Program-made: the position numbers and the translations under genes
Part shown: positions 22,686 to 34,099 of the stretch, piece after piece
Layout of the letters: each line of letters opens with the position of its first letter
How positions within the stretch are numbered: position 1 is the stretch's first letter
The notes under the pieces: generated by a model
Databases searched by the model: none
What the model saw: the letters and a program-made list of their open reading frames with translations, nothing else
Told to the model about the DNA's origin: nothing
DNA from: Isoetes taiwanensis
Lineage: Eukaryota > Streptophyta > Lycopodiopsida > Isoetales > Isoetaceae
DNA: 64,000 bases
Direction: 5' to 3'
NCBI GenBank assembly: GCA_021234155.1
Contig: JAJEKV010000036.1
Span: 442,777-506,776, forward strand

Positions 22686-24942
22686 TTAGCACCCTTCCAA
22701 GCAACCTTTAGGTTGTGTTAAAGAAGGTGGCAACAAAAACGAGATTCCAATGGTAAGCAAGGACAGAGCAGAGACAAAACACCAAGCTACAAACTGGTGG
22801 AAAGGAAAGGCAAGGCGAGTAGCATAGGTCCACATAAAGCCACCAAATGCTGGTCCAACTGCTCTAAAGAAACTTGCAAAACTGTGACTAAGTCCTGTAA
22901 CAGCCCCCATGTTAGCAGGGCTGGCTGAGTTGCTCACAAGAATCAGCACTCCAGTGAAGGTAGTGCAGGCTATCATGCTCTTTATGGCCATGACTAGCAG
23001 TAAAAAACTCACCTGCAACTTGGGTTTGCCTGGAATAATTGAAGATATTGGAAACATGATCCATAGCGGCACCGACAGAGCCACTCCACATCTAAAGCAG
23101 TATAAAGGCCCTATTCTCTTGGCAACTCTTGGATATGCTAAGAATGTGTACAGAAAAAGCACCACTCCTCCAACTCCCAGAATGAGGCCTATAGCTGAGG
23201 AGTGAAATTCCAGCCCTCCCACACTTTTTGAAGCCGCTCCAAATATTGGAAAAAGTTCATCTGCATCATATCAAGACTATGTATCAAACAAAATGCATGT
23301 CTAGACATCAAGGAAAATGGAGAACTCTGTCTCACCTGCAATTATAAATATAAGTGCAGTAAGTGAATAGCACAGAGATGAAAGTAGCACGTCTTTGTCT
23401 CTCAGTATAGATTTGGAAAGCTCAGGATCATTGCTTTGAGACAAATTTTGTGATACAAATTGCTCTAATTCCAATGTTACAATACCCTTAGCTTCTTGTA
23501 TTTCTCTTTTCAATTCACTTTGGCTTAGAGGTGGTCTAAGATCCAATGTTCTTGAACAAGAACTGTTTCCAGTATCCTCTTCATGATTATCTGCTGGTGA
23601 TAATAGGTCATTCATGCACGTTTCATTTGGCAGATTGTCATCCAATTCAGCCAAGCTGGTTGGTAACTTCTTGTAGCTTAGCTTTCTTACACTTGTCTCT
23701 TCTAAAGATAATGCAGCAAGGATAGCACTGCACGAACAAATTGTTGCAGCAATACAAGGCAACAAGAATGGATAGTCTACTAGAAAACGTGGACATTTCT
23801 GTATTTTGTATTGAGCGCATGGTTGTGCTAAAAGACCTGAAATCACTGGACCTGCCATTGATCCAATACCCCATGCTAAATTCAAAATTCCAAAACCTTT
23901 TGCTTGATTGGATCTGTTGCAAGAAAAATATGGTAAAATCAGAGAGGAATGTAAAGATGACTACCTTAGTTAGGGTATATGCCAAAGTTCACAATACTAT
24001 TCTGTGTAGGAATTCCATTGAAAAATAAGGAACTACATTAAACGTTTACCCATCACATAGTTCTCCAACCATAGATTTTGTCATTGTAAGAGTTCCATTC
24101 AAGAGCCCGCCAAGGAAACGGATCGTGCAGGCAGCAGAATATGTTCTACATGTTCCTAGAAGCAGAGAAGATGTAGCAGAAACAGCATTTCCAAATGCTA
24201 ACCATGGCTGGCATGTCAAATGTAAAATAAAGGGTGTTGGTGAGAGACAATTTCAATCTGTAACAACCAGTTCTTATACAATTTAACATTTATCACTATT
24301 TATGAAATAAGTAGTGAAGCTTACCTTTCTGCCAGTTCTATCTGAAATTGCTCCCCACAGAACTGAAGTGCAGAATTGTGCAAGTGGAAACAGGGACGCC
24401 TGATAGACGCAACTAATCAGATAACAAACAGCAACAATGTAAACATAAGGTGATAGAGCATATGGTTAACTAACCGACCAAAATTCCTGAGTACTGCCCA
24501 ACTGAAACCTGCCCTCGACCTCCAACTTTATAATGTTCAACCATAAATACAAGCTGCAGAATAGACTCAGGTATGAGACTTAAATATTCCTCCAATCCAA
24601 AGTATTTGTAAGCTCTTACCATTGGAAAAAGCATCGTAGTCTGGAAACCCTGGCTTGCATGAATTACCCTTCATACATAAGACAACACAAGAATGAAGAA
24701 AATGAACATTTTGCTGTATCAAAGAAAGAATCAAGACAATGAGCAAGCAGCCATACCAAATAAGAAACAACTCCCATCTGTGGATGAGAATATGCATAAT
24801 ATTAGCTAAGAGTTAAAGAAAGATTTAAACAAATGAGAAATAGCTTTTACCTTGGAAGGGGAGTAGGCTGCTTTTGGGGCACAGCTTTTTTTATTCCTGA
24901 ATTTACCACTGTTTCCTTCCCTTTAAATTTACAGTTAAGCAT
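22686..24942 (-). CDS. MFS transporter, zinc-induced-facilitator-like, spliced
   Basis: Eight exons splice in frame to about 535 residues (minus strand, 5' to 3'): 24942-24851, 24777-24757, 24653-24620, 24553-24479, 24399-24325, 24207-24050, 23913-23336, 23260-22686. All junctions use GT/AG; the 24479 donor (GTCGGT) is weak but keeps frame. The product reads PLPR, then ELFLIC, then TTMLFPM in the first membrane segment, and has the MFS loop motif GAISDRTGRK near residues 90-99. GLLNG follows in TM4 and SNQAKGFGIL near 153. A long acidic, serine-rich central loop lies between TM6 and TM7, and six more hydrophobic segments follow. This is a 12-TM organic-cation/metal-chelate or drug-type exporter related to plant ZIFL and fungal YCR023C-type proteins. 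The substrate is unknown. The start is uncertain: Met at 24942 is the first in-frame Met of this exon, and an upstream exon (about 25065-25250) may be leader or may code. Confidence 0.85.
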
Positions 24943-25064
24943 TCTGAAGAGTGGATTCTCCTGCAAAGAATGAAAATATCAGTCAAGGGGGGATAAAAGC
25001 ATGTAAGCAAGCTATAAGCACAGACAACAAAGAATAAAGTAGGAACATAAAGAAGAAAAGAGAC

Positions 25065-25250
25065 CTGGATCAACAGCAAACATCTCCAAGCCACATAAGT
25101 TCTCCTTCACTTTACTCATTCCTGGACCAATATGATGAACATGCAGCAGGCATACTGCACATGCTATAATTCCATGAAACGTAAACATTCCATAAAAGCT
25201 GCTCAGCATACGATCGGAATCCGAATAGGGCAATGCTCCATCATGCATGA
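25065..25250 (-). other. Candidate first exon of the MFS gene (leader or coding)
   Basis: A frame beginning MHDGALPYSDSDRML and ending near a donor (GTCTCT at 25064, or GTTGAT at 25074) precedes the next exon's acceptor TTTGCAG at 24961. Using the first donor puts the following exon out of the transporter frame; using the second keeps it open. It may therefore be a 5' untranslated exon. A hydrophobic HGIIACAVCLLHVHH segment is present. The Helitron terminus at 25276 lies only about 26 bases beyond the ATG. Confidence 0.4.
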
Positions 25251-25275
25251 ATGCGAGAGGTACTTAATAGATAAA

Positions 25276-25303
25276 CTAGTAACGGTGCCCAGCGTTGCTG
25301 GGC
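25276..25303 (-). mobile_element. Helitron 3' terminus, minus orientation
   Basis: On the minus strand GCCCAGC-AAC-GCTGGGC (25303-25287) is followed after seven bases by CTAG (25279-25276) and then T. The layout and tail match the terminus at 18909-18937, so both belong to one family. The element body extends to the right from 25276 and contains the retroposon at 25559. I did not find the 5' TC end. Confidence 0.65.
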
Positions 25304-25544
25304 ATAAGTTGAAAACTTGTAAATGATAAGGCAACAATGATACTAAGTTGTTTCTCCAGCTATTACAACTCCTCCGTTCTTTCCTTTATGTTGGTGTTAG
25401 CGGATTTTATGCCATTTTATTCCATCCAAGACTTTAGAGTTTGGTTTTATTGTTTAGCATAGTGCCCATGACAATTTGGTTGGTTTTGTTCCAAGAATTT
25501 ATTGGTTGATTGTGTTCAAAGAATGTATTTAGTTTTGTATAATG

Positions 25545-26837
25545 AAATGCATAATTTGAAGAAATATAACAACGGCGCGATGACTTCTTGGCGCCTTCAC
25601 GGCTAGGGCGGTAGCGGAGAAAGGGGCCGCCCTTTTTCTCTGCTCACGGCACTGCGGTGACACCTAATTTCGTTCAAAATCTTGTTCCTGGCTGCTAGAA
25701 GGGGTTTTGGCTTCCTACATAATCCAGATTTTGCTTATATCAGGCTGTTAATTGGTGATTCTTGGATCTTCTTCATGGCGGTCTCTTCAGCCCAAACGAT
25801 TTTTCCACTAACGTGGACTTATTCTGATGCTTCCCCTTTGGTAAGCTTAGTGATTTTCATGAATTTAGCAAAGGCATGGAATAGTTCTGATAGGTTTCCA
25901 GCAGCCCAAGATTCTTGTTTCTTGGTTAGTCCATCTGAACATGTGATTTAGGGATGAGCCGGATCTTGCAGAATAGGTTCTTCTTTGTTTCTTTTATGGA
26001 TAAGCACACCGAAACGGCGCAGACGCCTATAAGGTAGAATAAAATCGAAGCAGGCTATGAGAGAAGATGATTCAAAGTTTCAGTTTTATTGGCAGTCTAA
26101 ATATTTCTTACAAGTCTATTATGCTGGAAACTTTTCCCCTCCTCTTGCTCTTTCTTGCTAGCGGAAAGATCTAGGGATGTTTTCTTGGAAGAAGCAGAGT
26201 AAATTCTTGATCTTAAATTACAGTTTTAAAACAAAATGTCAGGTTATTTGAGATTGCCGAGCTAGGGATCTGATTGTGCTCAGGAAGATGCTTCCATATC
26301 AAGACCAGATATCATGAGCCAGGATTTAGGGAGAGTTCTGGTGGCTGGGCTATGTGTCTAGCCAATTCTGTGTCACCGTTGTTGGCGCACCCGAACAATG
26401 CAAAGCATCTCCTTTTAATCACACATTCGGTAATAAAATTGTATATTTGGATCATAGTCTGAAGTATGGGATTCCCTGAGCAGAGCGGGAGACTGTTCAG
26501 GTTACTCTTCATCTCTTCCATCTTCATTTCTATTTTTGCAAGAGGTTTTTGGAGCATTCAAGATTTGTTTGCAGCTGCGGAAAATGGGCACTTGGCTCCT
26601 ATAGTACTCTGTTTAATTGGGAAGATGTTAATACTGTAGTACTGGTTAGACAAAAGAAGAGGTTGAGAGAGGCTCATGTGTACTTTAGCTACAGACATGA
26701 TTCAGATCCAGATGGGATCCTTTGTACTTAACTTATATCTGATCCATAGAGGGATCTCTGTATTGTAATTCTTCCTATCTGATTAATACAGAAACTTCGT
26801 TCCTTCAAAAAAAAAAAAAAAAAAAATGCATAATTTG
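25545..26837 (+). mobile_element. Retroposed copy (LINE-like) with poly(A) tail and 12-14 bp target duplication
   Basis: AAATGCATAATTTG occurs at 25545-25558 and again at 26824-26837, directly after a poly(A) run (about 26806-26826). The 1.27-kb body between them thus has the signature of target-primed reverse transcription. The tail region before the A run (GATTAATACAGAAACTTCG) resembles the 3' ends of plant L1-type elements. Frames inside, including 89 residues from 25682, show no reverse transcriptase or endonuclease motif. It is therefore a 5'-truncated or internally deleted LINE, or a processed copy of a cellular transcript. The G/C-rich start (25570-25660) looks like a transcript leader, which favours a full-length retrocopy. 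Confidence 0.75.
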
Positions 26838-27031
26838 TTTACGAAATATCATAGGTTTTACATGCGGCTAAGCATTATTGTATAGATATTATTCTATTAC
26901 ATTGTAGTGCCATGCTAAGCATAACGACCTTTTGGACTTTCCAAAACATTAGTTTTGTATAGAAAATGAAGGTCAGCGTTGCTAGACTAAGTTTGGAACC
27001 TGTCAATGAACAAAGAGTATTCATAATATAC

Positions 27032-27135
27032 ATGATACTGTGTGCATTTGGCCTTGATAATGTTTTTCTCTTGTGGCCTAGATATGATACTGTATGCATT
27101 TGGCCTAGATAATGTTTTTCTCTTGTGCCCTAGAT
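27032..27135 (+). repeat. 52-bp tandem duplication
   Basis: Two copies (27032-27083, 27084-27135) begin ATGATACTGT and contain AATGTTTTTCTCTTGTG; they differ at a few positions. No gene is involved. Confidence 0.85.
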
Positions 27136-27170
27136 TTGTTGTGCATTTAGGCCTTAGTGTTTAATATATA

Positions 27171-27306
27171 AGACATTATATTGGTTGTTTGCCTTTAAAG
27201 AGTTTTTGTTGGCTAGCAAGACCCATAGAGATGAAAAGAGACATTATATTGGTTGTTTGCCTTTAAAGAGTTTTTGTTGGCTAGCAAGACCCATAGAGAT
27301 GAAAAG
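27171..27306 (+). repeat. 68-bp perfect tandem duplication
   Basis: Two identical 68-bp copies (27171-27238 and 27239-27306) start AGACATTATATTGG and end ATGAAAAG. The identity implies a recent slippage or unequal exchange event, or an assembly duplication. Confidence 0.9.
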
Positions 27307-27998
27307 AGGATGTCCATCTATGATAACAGCATTAATTTTGACTCAAAACACATGCCAAACTCAAAAGCTAATCATGACACAACAAATGCAAGCAATAATA
27401 GTAATTTTCAAAAAAAAAAATATCATCTCGATTGAATAGGATTATTGTGCACTTGTGCTGCTAAATGTGGTCCAAATACATATATAGTAAATATAATACC
27501 AAATAGATATTCAACAAAGAGAAGTAGCAAATCTGTATTATTAACACTGTTATCATAGCACTCAGATCATAATAAACTAACCTAGTTAGACTCACTCCAT
27601 AGTTCTCCCATTTGTATTGTACTAATTGATTTGCTCCATGTTTTCTATCAGAATCATTATTTAGCAGACTTCTTGCTTTCTTCAATTTGCCACACGTTTT
27701 GTAGGCATGGAATCATTCACAGATAAGGGCATAGGAGCTTAAACAGGACCGCACATTGGAGTTCGCAATTACATTTTATGGGCCCCAGATGCTGATATAT
27801 CCTCCCAGCATCAAGAGGGAATCATGTAACAGAGCTTGCTAAATTGATATGCCATTTCAGGCCACAAATACATTTCGACCCATAGGCTTCGATCTAGACT
27901 GTGCCAAGGCTCTTCTGCTTGCAGGACAAATGCAGAGGATGGTTGTGGTAGTGCGAACCTGCTGAAGCTAAAACAAAAACTTCTTAGGTCGCATCATC

Positions 27999-29490
27999 TT
28001 ACCCGTTGTTTCGCTTGGTCAACAAAACTGAACCAGAAGCTAGGAAAGAAGCCAAAGTTGGGGTGAATGGGGGGCCCTTTCTAAGGACTTCTTCCAGAAT
28101 GCGCACTGCCTCTTCATGCAGTGCACGTTTTAAATACATGTGGGCCATCACAAGGTAAGTACTTGCATCTATAAGAAGCCCAAGCTGGTTTACCTCCCTA
28201 AATAGCTGCTCAGCTTCTTCATAAGGCCCAGCCTTGCCATATATAGTAATGATTGTGTTATACACCGCCTCATCTGCTGGACACCCACTCTTTACCATCT
28301 CAGAAAATATTGATGCTGCGAGTTCATAGTTTCCAGCTTTATCACAGAGGTGCAACATAGATGAATAAGTGACCTTGTTTGGGCTTATCCCCTGCACTGC
28401 AACTTCATAGCTTGGAATGCTGCAAGTGCATCCTGGTATTTTTCTAGTTTCTCCATCATTTTAATAGCCATGTTATACACAATTTCATCAGGATAATGGC
28501 CAACAACTTGCATGTCTTCAAACACTTTCAAACCTTCCACAAACTTTCCTAATGTCTTGTAGATGCCAACCATAAGAACAAAAGTTTGAGGAAGTGGCTG
28601 CACGTTTGCTTCAATGATATCCTCCCAAAGAAGGTTGGCTTCATGCAGGCTTGAAGCTTTCTTAAGGGATGAGATCATCATAGTAAAAACGATAACAAAA
28701 GGCAGCAAACCTCGTTCCCGCATTGCCTCGTATATGAAAAGCATGTCATCAACATGCCCCCATTTCCTATACGCTAAGACCATGGAGGTAAACGCCACTT
28801 CATCTGGTTCACACCCAGAACCCACCATCTCCTTCAGAATTCCCTCTGCCAGTGCCAGCTTTCCGGCTTCCCCATATATTCTGAGAAGTATCGTGTATGC
28901 AATGACACTTGGAATGTAGCACATCTTTAGTTTCTTGCAACCAAATATATGAAGGAAAAAATTTTCTGAAGGAAGAATCTTAGTCAAAATATGCCTTTTG
29001 AGAGAAGATGAAGAAGAACGTTTACCTGCAGTTTCATCCACTCAAAAAACTCTTGTGCTTGTTTCCAATTTTTCTGCTCCTTGAGCACCACACACATGTC
29101 TCTGAATGAGAGCTTGCCAATCCAAGGTGCCATTACATGTCGAATGTTGTCAGACCCGGAAGGTTCAGATGCAAGGCGCCGTACTCTAGCTATGGTTGAC
29201 TGCACCAAAACTCTATACCTTTCAGGCCAGCGCGAATACCCACCTTCTGAATGGTACTGCTCCATTTCTTCTGGAGTTCGACGGATCCACTTTGTAGCCT
29301 TAGCTTGGCTTCCCTGATTCTTACGAAGCTGGCTTTCCCAAGCTTGGCGCTGTTGAATAATTCGGCGAGCTCCATCATCAGTTGGAGGGCGTCTGATTCT
29401 CCTACGTCTTTGATCCCTTCTGGAAATCCAATCACCATGTTTGCCATCGCTCAGAACCCTAAAAATGGACGTATCAAATCTCGACCACAA
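27999..29490 (-). pseudogene. Truncated, frameshifted PPR gene related to EMB976
   Basis: Exon 1 (29490-29026, 155 residues) carries a basic N-terminus, ARRIIQQRQAWESQLRKNQG, and WIRRTPEEMEQY. After an intron (donor GTAAAC at 29025, acceptor AAAG at 28925) exon 2 continues MCYIPSVIAYTILLRIYGEA with about seven P-class pentatricopeptide repeats. The order and wording of these motifs match the N-terminal part of the chloroplast PPR protein EMB976 (Arabidopsis AT5G27270) as I know it. That protein is about 1,000 residues with many more repeats and has a transit peptide; here the transit region and C-terminal half are missing. A tandem 5-bp duplication (CTGCA, 28392-28401) shifts the frame in the middle: KLQ continues as GISPNKVTYSSML only if one copy is removed. 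Loss of both ends plus a frameshift points to a pseudogene or decaying paralogue. Confidence 0.8.
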
Positions 29491-29499
29491 GATCGAGGT

Positions 29500-30530
29500 C
29501 GTTAAATCTTAGCCGTTGATGTTAGGGCGCGGTTCACTACTTACACCAAAACATTATAATATAAGATAAGATGTCCGATTCAAGACCACTTGTTTCCCGT
29601 GGAAAGGCATTCGTACATGTAAGTACTCTAGCTATGGTTGACTGCACCAAAACATCTTTTGCCACCTTTCATACTTACACCAAACATGTTGAATAATTCA
29701 TGTATAATATGGAAAATCTCCACGCTCTTTTTGGCCCAAAAAAAGGCATTATAATATAAGATGTACCAACCGGCAAAAGGCATTCGTAAGACATTTTTGC
29801 CACCTTTCATGTTAGACACGTTGTGTATAAGGGAAAATCTCCACGAGGATTTGTGAAAATTTTCACCGCCAAAGAACATTCCAAGAATTATTTTTCAGAA
29901 CATTCAAGGAGGAGATTTTCTCGTGCATAATATATGCCAGCTGGGATTACGTACAATACGTGGCCTCCACGTCACGGCCACGTCATCTAAGTTTATAATG
30001 TTTTATTTTTAGCACACCAACCTTATCTGGCCTACAACCTTTTCTGCAATTCTAGACTATCCACGTGTCAATTCCATGCCGTCAAAATCCAATGTGGCTA
30101 AATTTACGCTGTTAGATCTCAACTTTTTCAAATCGATGGCTATCGAAATTGAATAAGGCTCCAAAAAATGACACGGAGATTTCGTTGGTCGTGTGCTGTT
30201 CGGAAATGAGGCTTGCATTTCTCGTGTGCCGTATTTTTTTCCGAATTTTATGTCAGAACTCTTTTGCTTTTGATTTAGACTTTCAGGGTATTATCGGAGA
30301 GCCCTAGCCGACTTCCCAGTGGTAGCACCATAGCAGATTTGCTCTCTGCTAGTGCTATATCCAGGACTTTTTTAAAAGACAGCGTTACTCCTTCGTCCCC
30401 AGAAGCATAGATCAATGCGAAAGAAGGACACGAATACGATGCTGATGCAACACTACATCCAATGGATTTTACAATTCTTATTAATATAGGATTCTGTTTT
30501 TCATTCATTAAGTAAGTTAGGCGGATTGGT
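29500..30530. other. Mosaic upstream region with shuffled short duplications
   Basis: No gene is visible. A 31-bp block of the PPR exon (29181-29211) recurs exactly at 29623-29653. TTTTGCCACCTTTCAT, GGAAAATCTCCAC, AAGGCATTCGTA and CATTATAATATAAGAT each occur twice within 29540-29850. The pattern suggests repeated local template switching or illegitimate repair. Confidence 0.6.
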
Positions 30531-30536
30531 GTGTCG

Positions 30537-30615
30537 ATCATGGTGTGGATCGTGCAGTCTGGATATTCGAAACAAAATCATGGTTTGGACCGTACAGTCT
30601 GGATATTCGAAATGC
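30537..30615 (+). repeat. 40-bp tandem duplication
   Basis: Two copies (30537-30576, 30577-30615) begin ATCATGGT and end GTCTGGATATTCGAAA, with a few substitutions. No coding role is apparent; the remaining sequence to 31270 holds no recognised feature. Confidence 0.85.
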
Positions 30616-31273
30616 TTTCGTAGTTGTGTGCAACAAACATGGGGTGTTGTATTTATGCCTTTGGTGAGATGTAATGTTGCACAAAGGGAAGAACGATATT
30701 ACCAATATATGTTCATTAATGATAACTATTATGTAGTTGGACAATGTGCCCACGTAGTGTTTCTCTTAGTAATGAATTTTATAAAATTATATACTACATT
30801 TTTATACATATTACCTAATCTTTGTCCAAAACAAATGGGAAATAGCTTCAAACATTAGTTGAAGTTCCATAACTAAAGGTGGCAAAACCAAAAGAAGTCT
30901 AGTTTTATTAAATCCATTTAAATCCATGTAGATCCACATTTGGCTCTGTAATGTGTCAACTAAACGTCATCAAGTAGATGTTGGGCAATAGGTATTGTCT
31001 ACATCGCTGGCTAAAAGAGATCCTTATTCAAGAATGAAGCCATGAAACACATACAAATAATGAACAAATTGCAAGTGAACCAGATGCGAAATATAATATA
31101 CACTTGTTTTGTTGTTTGCCTGGAACGCGGACATCTTATCTTACCGATTGATATTATATGCGAAAACTGACAGGGTATCGTCCACAATAGCTCAGCCAGC
31201 CAAAGTGAAGGTGTCTGTGGCTTGTAAATCCTGTTTATCTGTCACTGAAATGAATGTCTCTATAATTTGACCT

Positions 31274-31996
31274 TTGGATTTGCCCAATCTCAATCTGCAT
31301 TGTGATCGAGGTGTCCACTTTGTCAATCATACTATCAAGGAGCTGACGGATTATCTGCTGATACATCATCGCAAAAGCACACCTTACTATCCTCAAGGGA
31401 ATGGTTTGGCTGAAAGCACCAACAAGACTCTCGTCACTATTCTCAAGAAAATTTGTGATGCTTCATGCACGGACTGGCAAACCAAGCTACCTACTGTTCT
31501 TTGGGCTTACAATTGTTGTTTCAAGATTGCTACTGGTCACACTCCTTTTAAGTTGGTTTATGGTCAAGAAGCATTGATGCCTTCTGAGTATGTTCTTCCA
31601 ACACTTCGGTTCCACCTTGCTACCACTCATAATCCACCTGCAGCTCTTCAAGAACGAGTTTACCAACTTGAACAGTTGGATGAACTCAGGCGAGATGCAT
31701 ATATTCGGGTTCTGCATGGACAACAGTTGCGAAAAACCTTACATGACAAACATTTGAGAATAAAAACTTTTCAAGAAGGTGATTTAGTTTTGCTGTATGA
31801 TTCCCATTACAAGAATTTTCCAGGCAAGTTAAAATTCAGATGGCTTGGTCCTTATCAAATTGTTCAAGTGGTTCAACCCAGTGTTTTCAAGCTCGCAGAG
31901 TTAGATGGCACTCCATTACCTACATTGGTTAATGGCTTTCGCCTCAAACCATTTCATCATTGTAAATCGACAAATATTTTAGGCAGTTCGCATTAA
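31274..31996 (+). mobile_element. Ty3/gypsy integrase C-terminal fragment
   Basis: A 240-residue open frame encodes the second half of a retroviral-type integrase core: CDRGVHFVN (catalytic Asp region), STPYYPQGNGLAESTNK (catalytic Glu in GLAES), LPTVLWAYNC, TPFKLVYGQEA. The C-terminal DNA-binding part follows (GDLVLLYDSHYKNFPGKLKFRWLGPYQI). The wording is typical of plant Ty3/gypsy elements. Zinc-binding HHCC, the first catalytic Asp, reverse transcriptase and protease are absent upstream, where the frame is cut off at about 31270. It is a fragment that stays open by chance or youth; no complete polyprotein or LTR pair was found. Confidence 0.9.
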
Positions 31997-31999
31997 TGG

Positions 32000-34090
32000 A
32001 CACAGCAGAGATAGTGACTAAAAAGCCGCATATTTATATTATAGAGGTGAAAATTTTTACAAAATGAGGGCAGAGCCCATCTATTTCCACTATGGGCAAA
32101 TAAGAGCCCTATTTACAAAACGGACTAGTGCCCTACCTACCAAATCCTAATTTTAAACCGTCTACTACGGGTTGGGAGGCGGTGGTGATCGGAGGATGTG
32201 GTAGTAGTTCCTGCACGGATCCCATGCGCCAAATGCACCACCACCTCCATGGCATTGGTCGGAGGGTCGGGATGCTCGGCCATCCCACGGCAACGACCGG
32301 TTCATGGAATGCCACGGTTGTGGCATTTCCCGTGTCCGAACAATTCATCTTAACGGGTAATCCACTCTTGACAAATTGGTGGGCATTGTGTAGTCTTCAT
32401 TGATCCAAGACATTTGCCATGCTCATGTTAAGCCATCCGGGTGGAAACTACTCACCTTGCTTTCGTCTTATATAGCCAAACCGATGGGATCCGGTCGGCG
32501 TGGACCAATCGGAAAAATTTGTTGGCAATGCAAGGCTCTTTCTAATTCCAGATCCTTTCTCAACGAAGCATATCTAGCCATGGTACCTTCCGATATTTCC
32601 TTTTTATGATATCAGCCTCGAGTTGCGGCATTAAATGACATTCCTTCCTTTCTCGCCCCGGACCATAAAATATACCTTTACCTTTTGTCACATCACCTTG
32701 TCATTTCACGACTCATCTTTTTGTTCATGCTTTTCCCTTAATGTTTAGGGACTTAGCCAAATTTTGTATCTCAATCGTCTCCCTTGGATCACACTGGCAA
32801 CATCCACGACTTCTTGATGTTTTCATCTTCATCACGAGCCGTCCAACATTTTGGCGCCCTAAAACCTTTTGGTTCTTTGCCTTTGCTTTTAGCTCTTAGA
32901 TCCTCAGGCCTCTTAAGCACCATTCTTCAAAAAACCGTTCCGGCACTTCCCAATGGCCACTACACAAAGATTTCCCTCGCTTCAAACATCGCCTAAGAGA
33001 TCCAGGCCTTTTTAAGTCGACAAATTTCAGGAGACCAACTTACTCTTTTCTTTTGCTTGGAGAAGCCTTAACCCTAGGGCCAAAAGGAAGAGGTTCTTTG
33101 ACTGTGTTGGGGTGGTCACCACCACCATTAGTCACCACTCACCACACTTGTCACCACTCACCACATTTGTCACCACTCACCACACTCATCATATCCGTAT
33201 ATAGAGGATAGGTGATATAGGCGCGTCGCGAGGATTTTTGCGCGTATGCATTATGGGGCCGTTAGGGCTTTGTATTATCGAGCAAAAAATTTCTTGAGAG
33301 GGGCGGTGTATTGGAGAGAGTGTTTTGTTTGATCTAGCTATGGAGATGATGATTCTTTGTATTGTGCATTGCCTTGTTGTTAGATTGAGCTTTGGATTGT
33401 TGGGTTTTTCATCCTTCTTGCAAGGTTAGAGTTCAAGCTTTAACAATTTAAACGCACGACATTGTTTTCGACGGACCATTGATCGGCAAGAATTTCCATT
33501 GAAAAGGAGTTGTTACCATTGGTATTGGCAAAATTCGGTAAAGAATGGCACCATTGGGAAATGAGCAATTTCTTGTGTGAAGGAATTTTGTCATGTAATT
33601 GATTTGGGGTAGAATTTGACAAGGGGAGCATAGTTTTATGCCCAAGAGAGGTAAGAAGGAGATCCCACCAAGCTCCATCGTAAACAAGAAGGGGACCGGT
33701 TAGTCAATCTTTGGGCTCAAAATTGCATCAAGATTCAATTTCGTTTTTAGATTTGGGAGCAGATCGTGGGGGTCTAATTCTCGGATCCGGGAGGTTTTGA
33801 TTCCATTTTTGATCTAGAAGGTAATCCAATTTTTTTTTTTTTTTCAAGTTGAAGGGAGATTCAATTCGTTTTTCCAATTTCAAGAAACCCAAGAAGAGGC
33901 GTGAGATGGTCGTATTTACCACCTATGGTATGGGGTTTTTTCGGACAATGGGGATTCAAAGTTTGATGATCTAGTGGATCGGGATCCTTTGAAGCATATT
34001 GTGAAGTTTGAGAGGTATTGCCGGCAATGTAAGCATGAAAGTTGATTACTTGCTTTGGTTTCATAGTTCTTTGCAAGATTCAAAGTGGAG
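32000..34090. other. Retroelement-like non-coding stretch
   Basis: No convincing gene is visible. Short frames occur on both strands (for example 32128-32403 plus and 32133-32348 minus). They overlap each other and look like decayed TE sequence; I recognise no domain. An 18-bp tandem GTCACCACTCACCACA repeat (three copies) is at about 33131-33185. The part before 34100 would be the leader of the gag relic that follows. Confidence 0.4.
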
Positions 34091-34099
34091 GAATGGGCA

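Noticed and set aside
22909-24028. Plus-strand frames within the MFS gene
   Set aside because: They are complementary to exons whose minus-strand translation shows MFS motifs and consistent splice phases.
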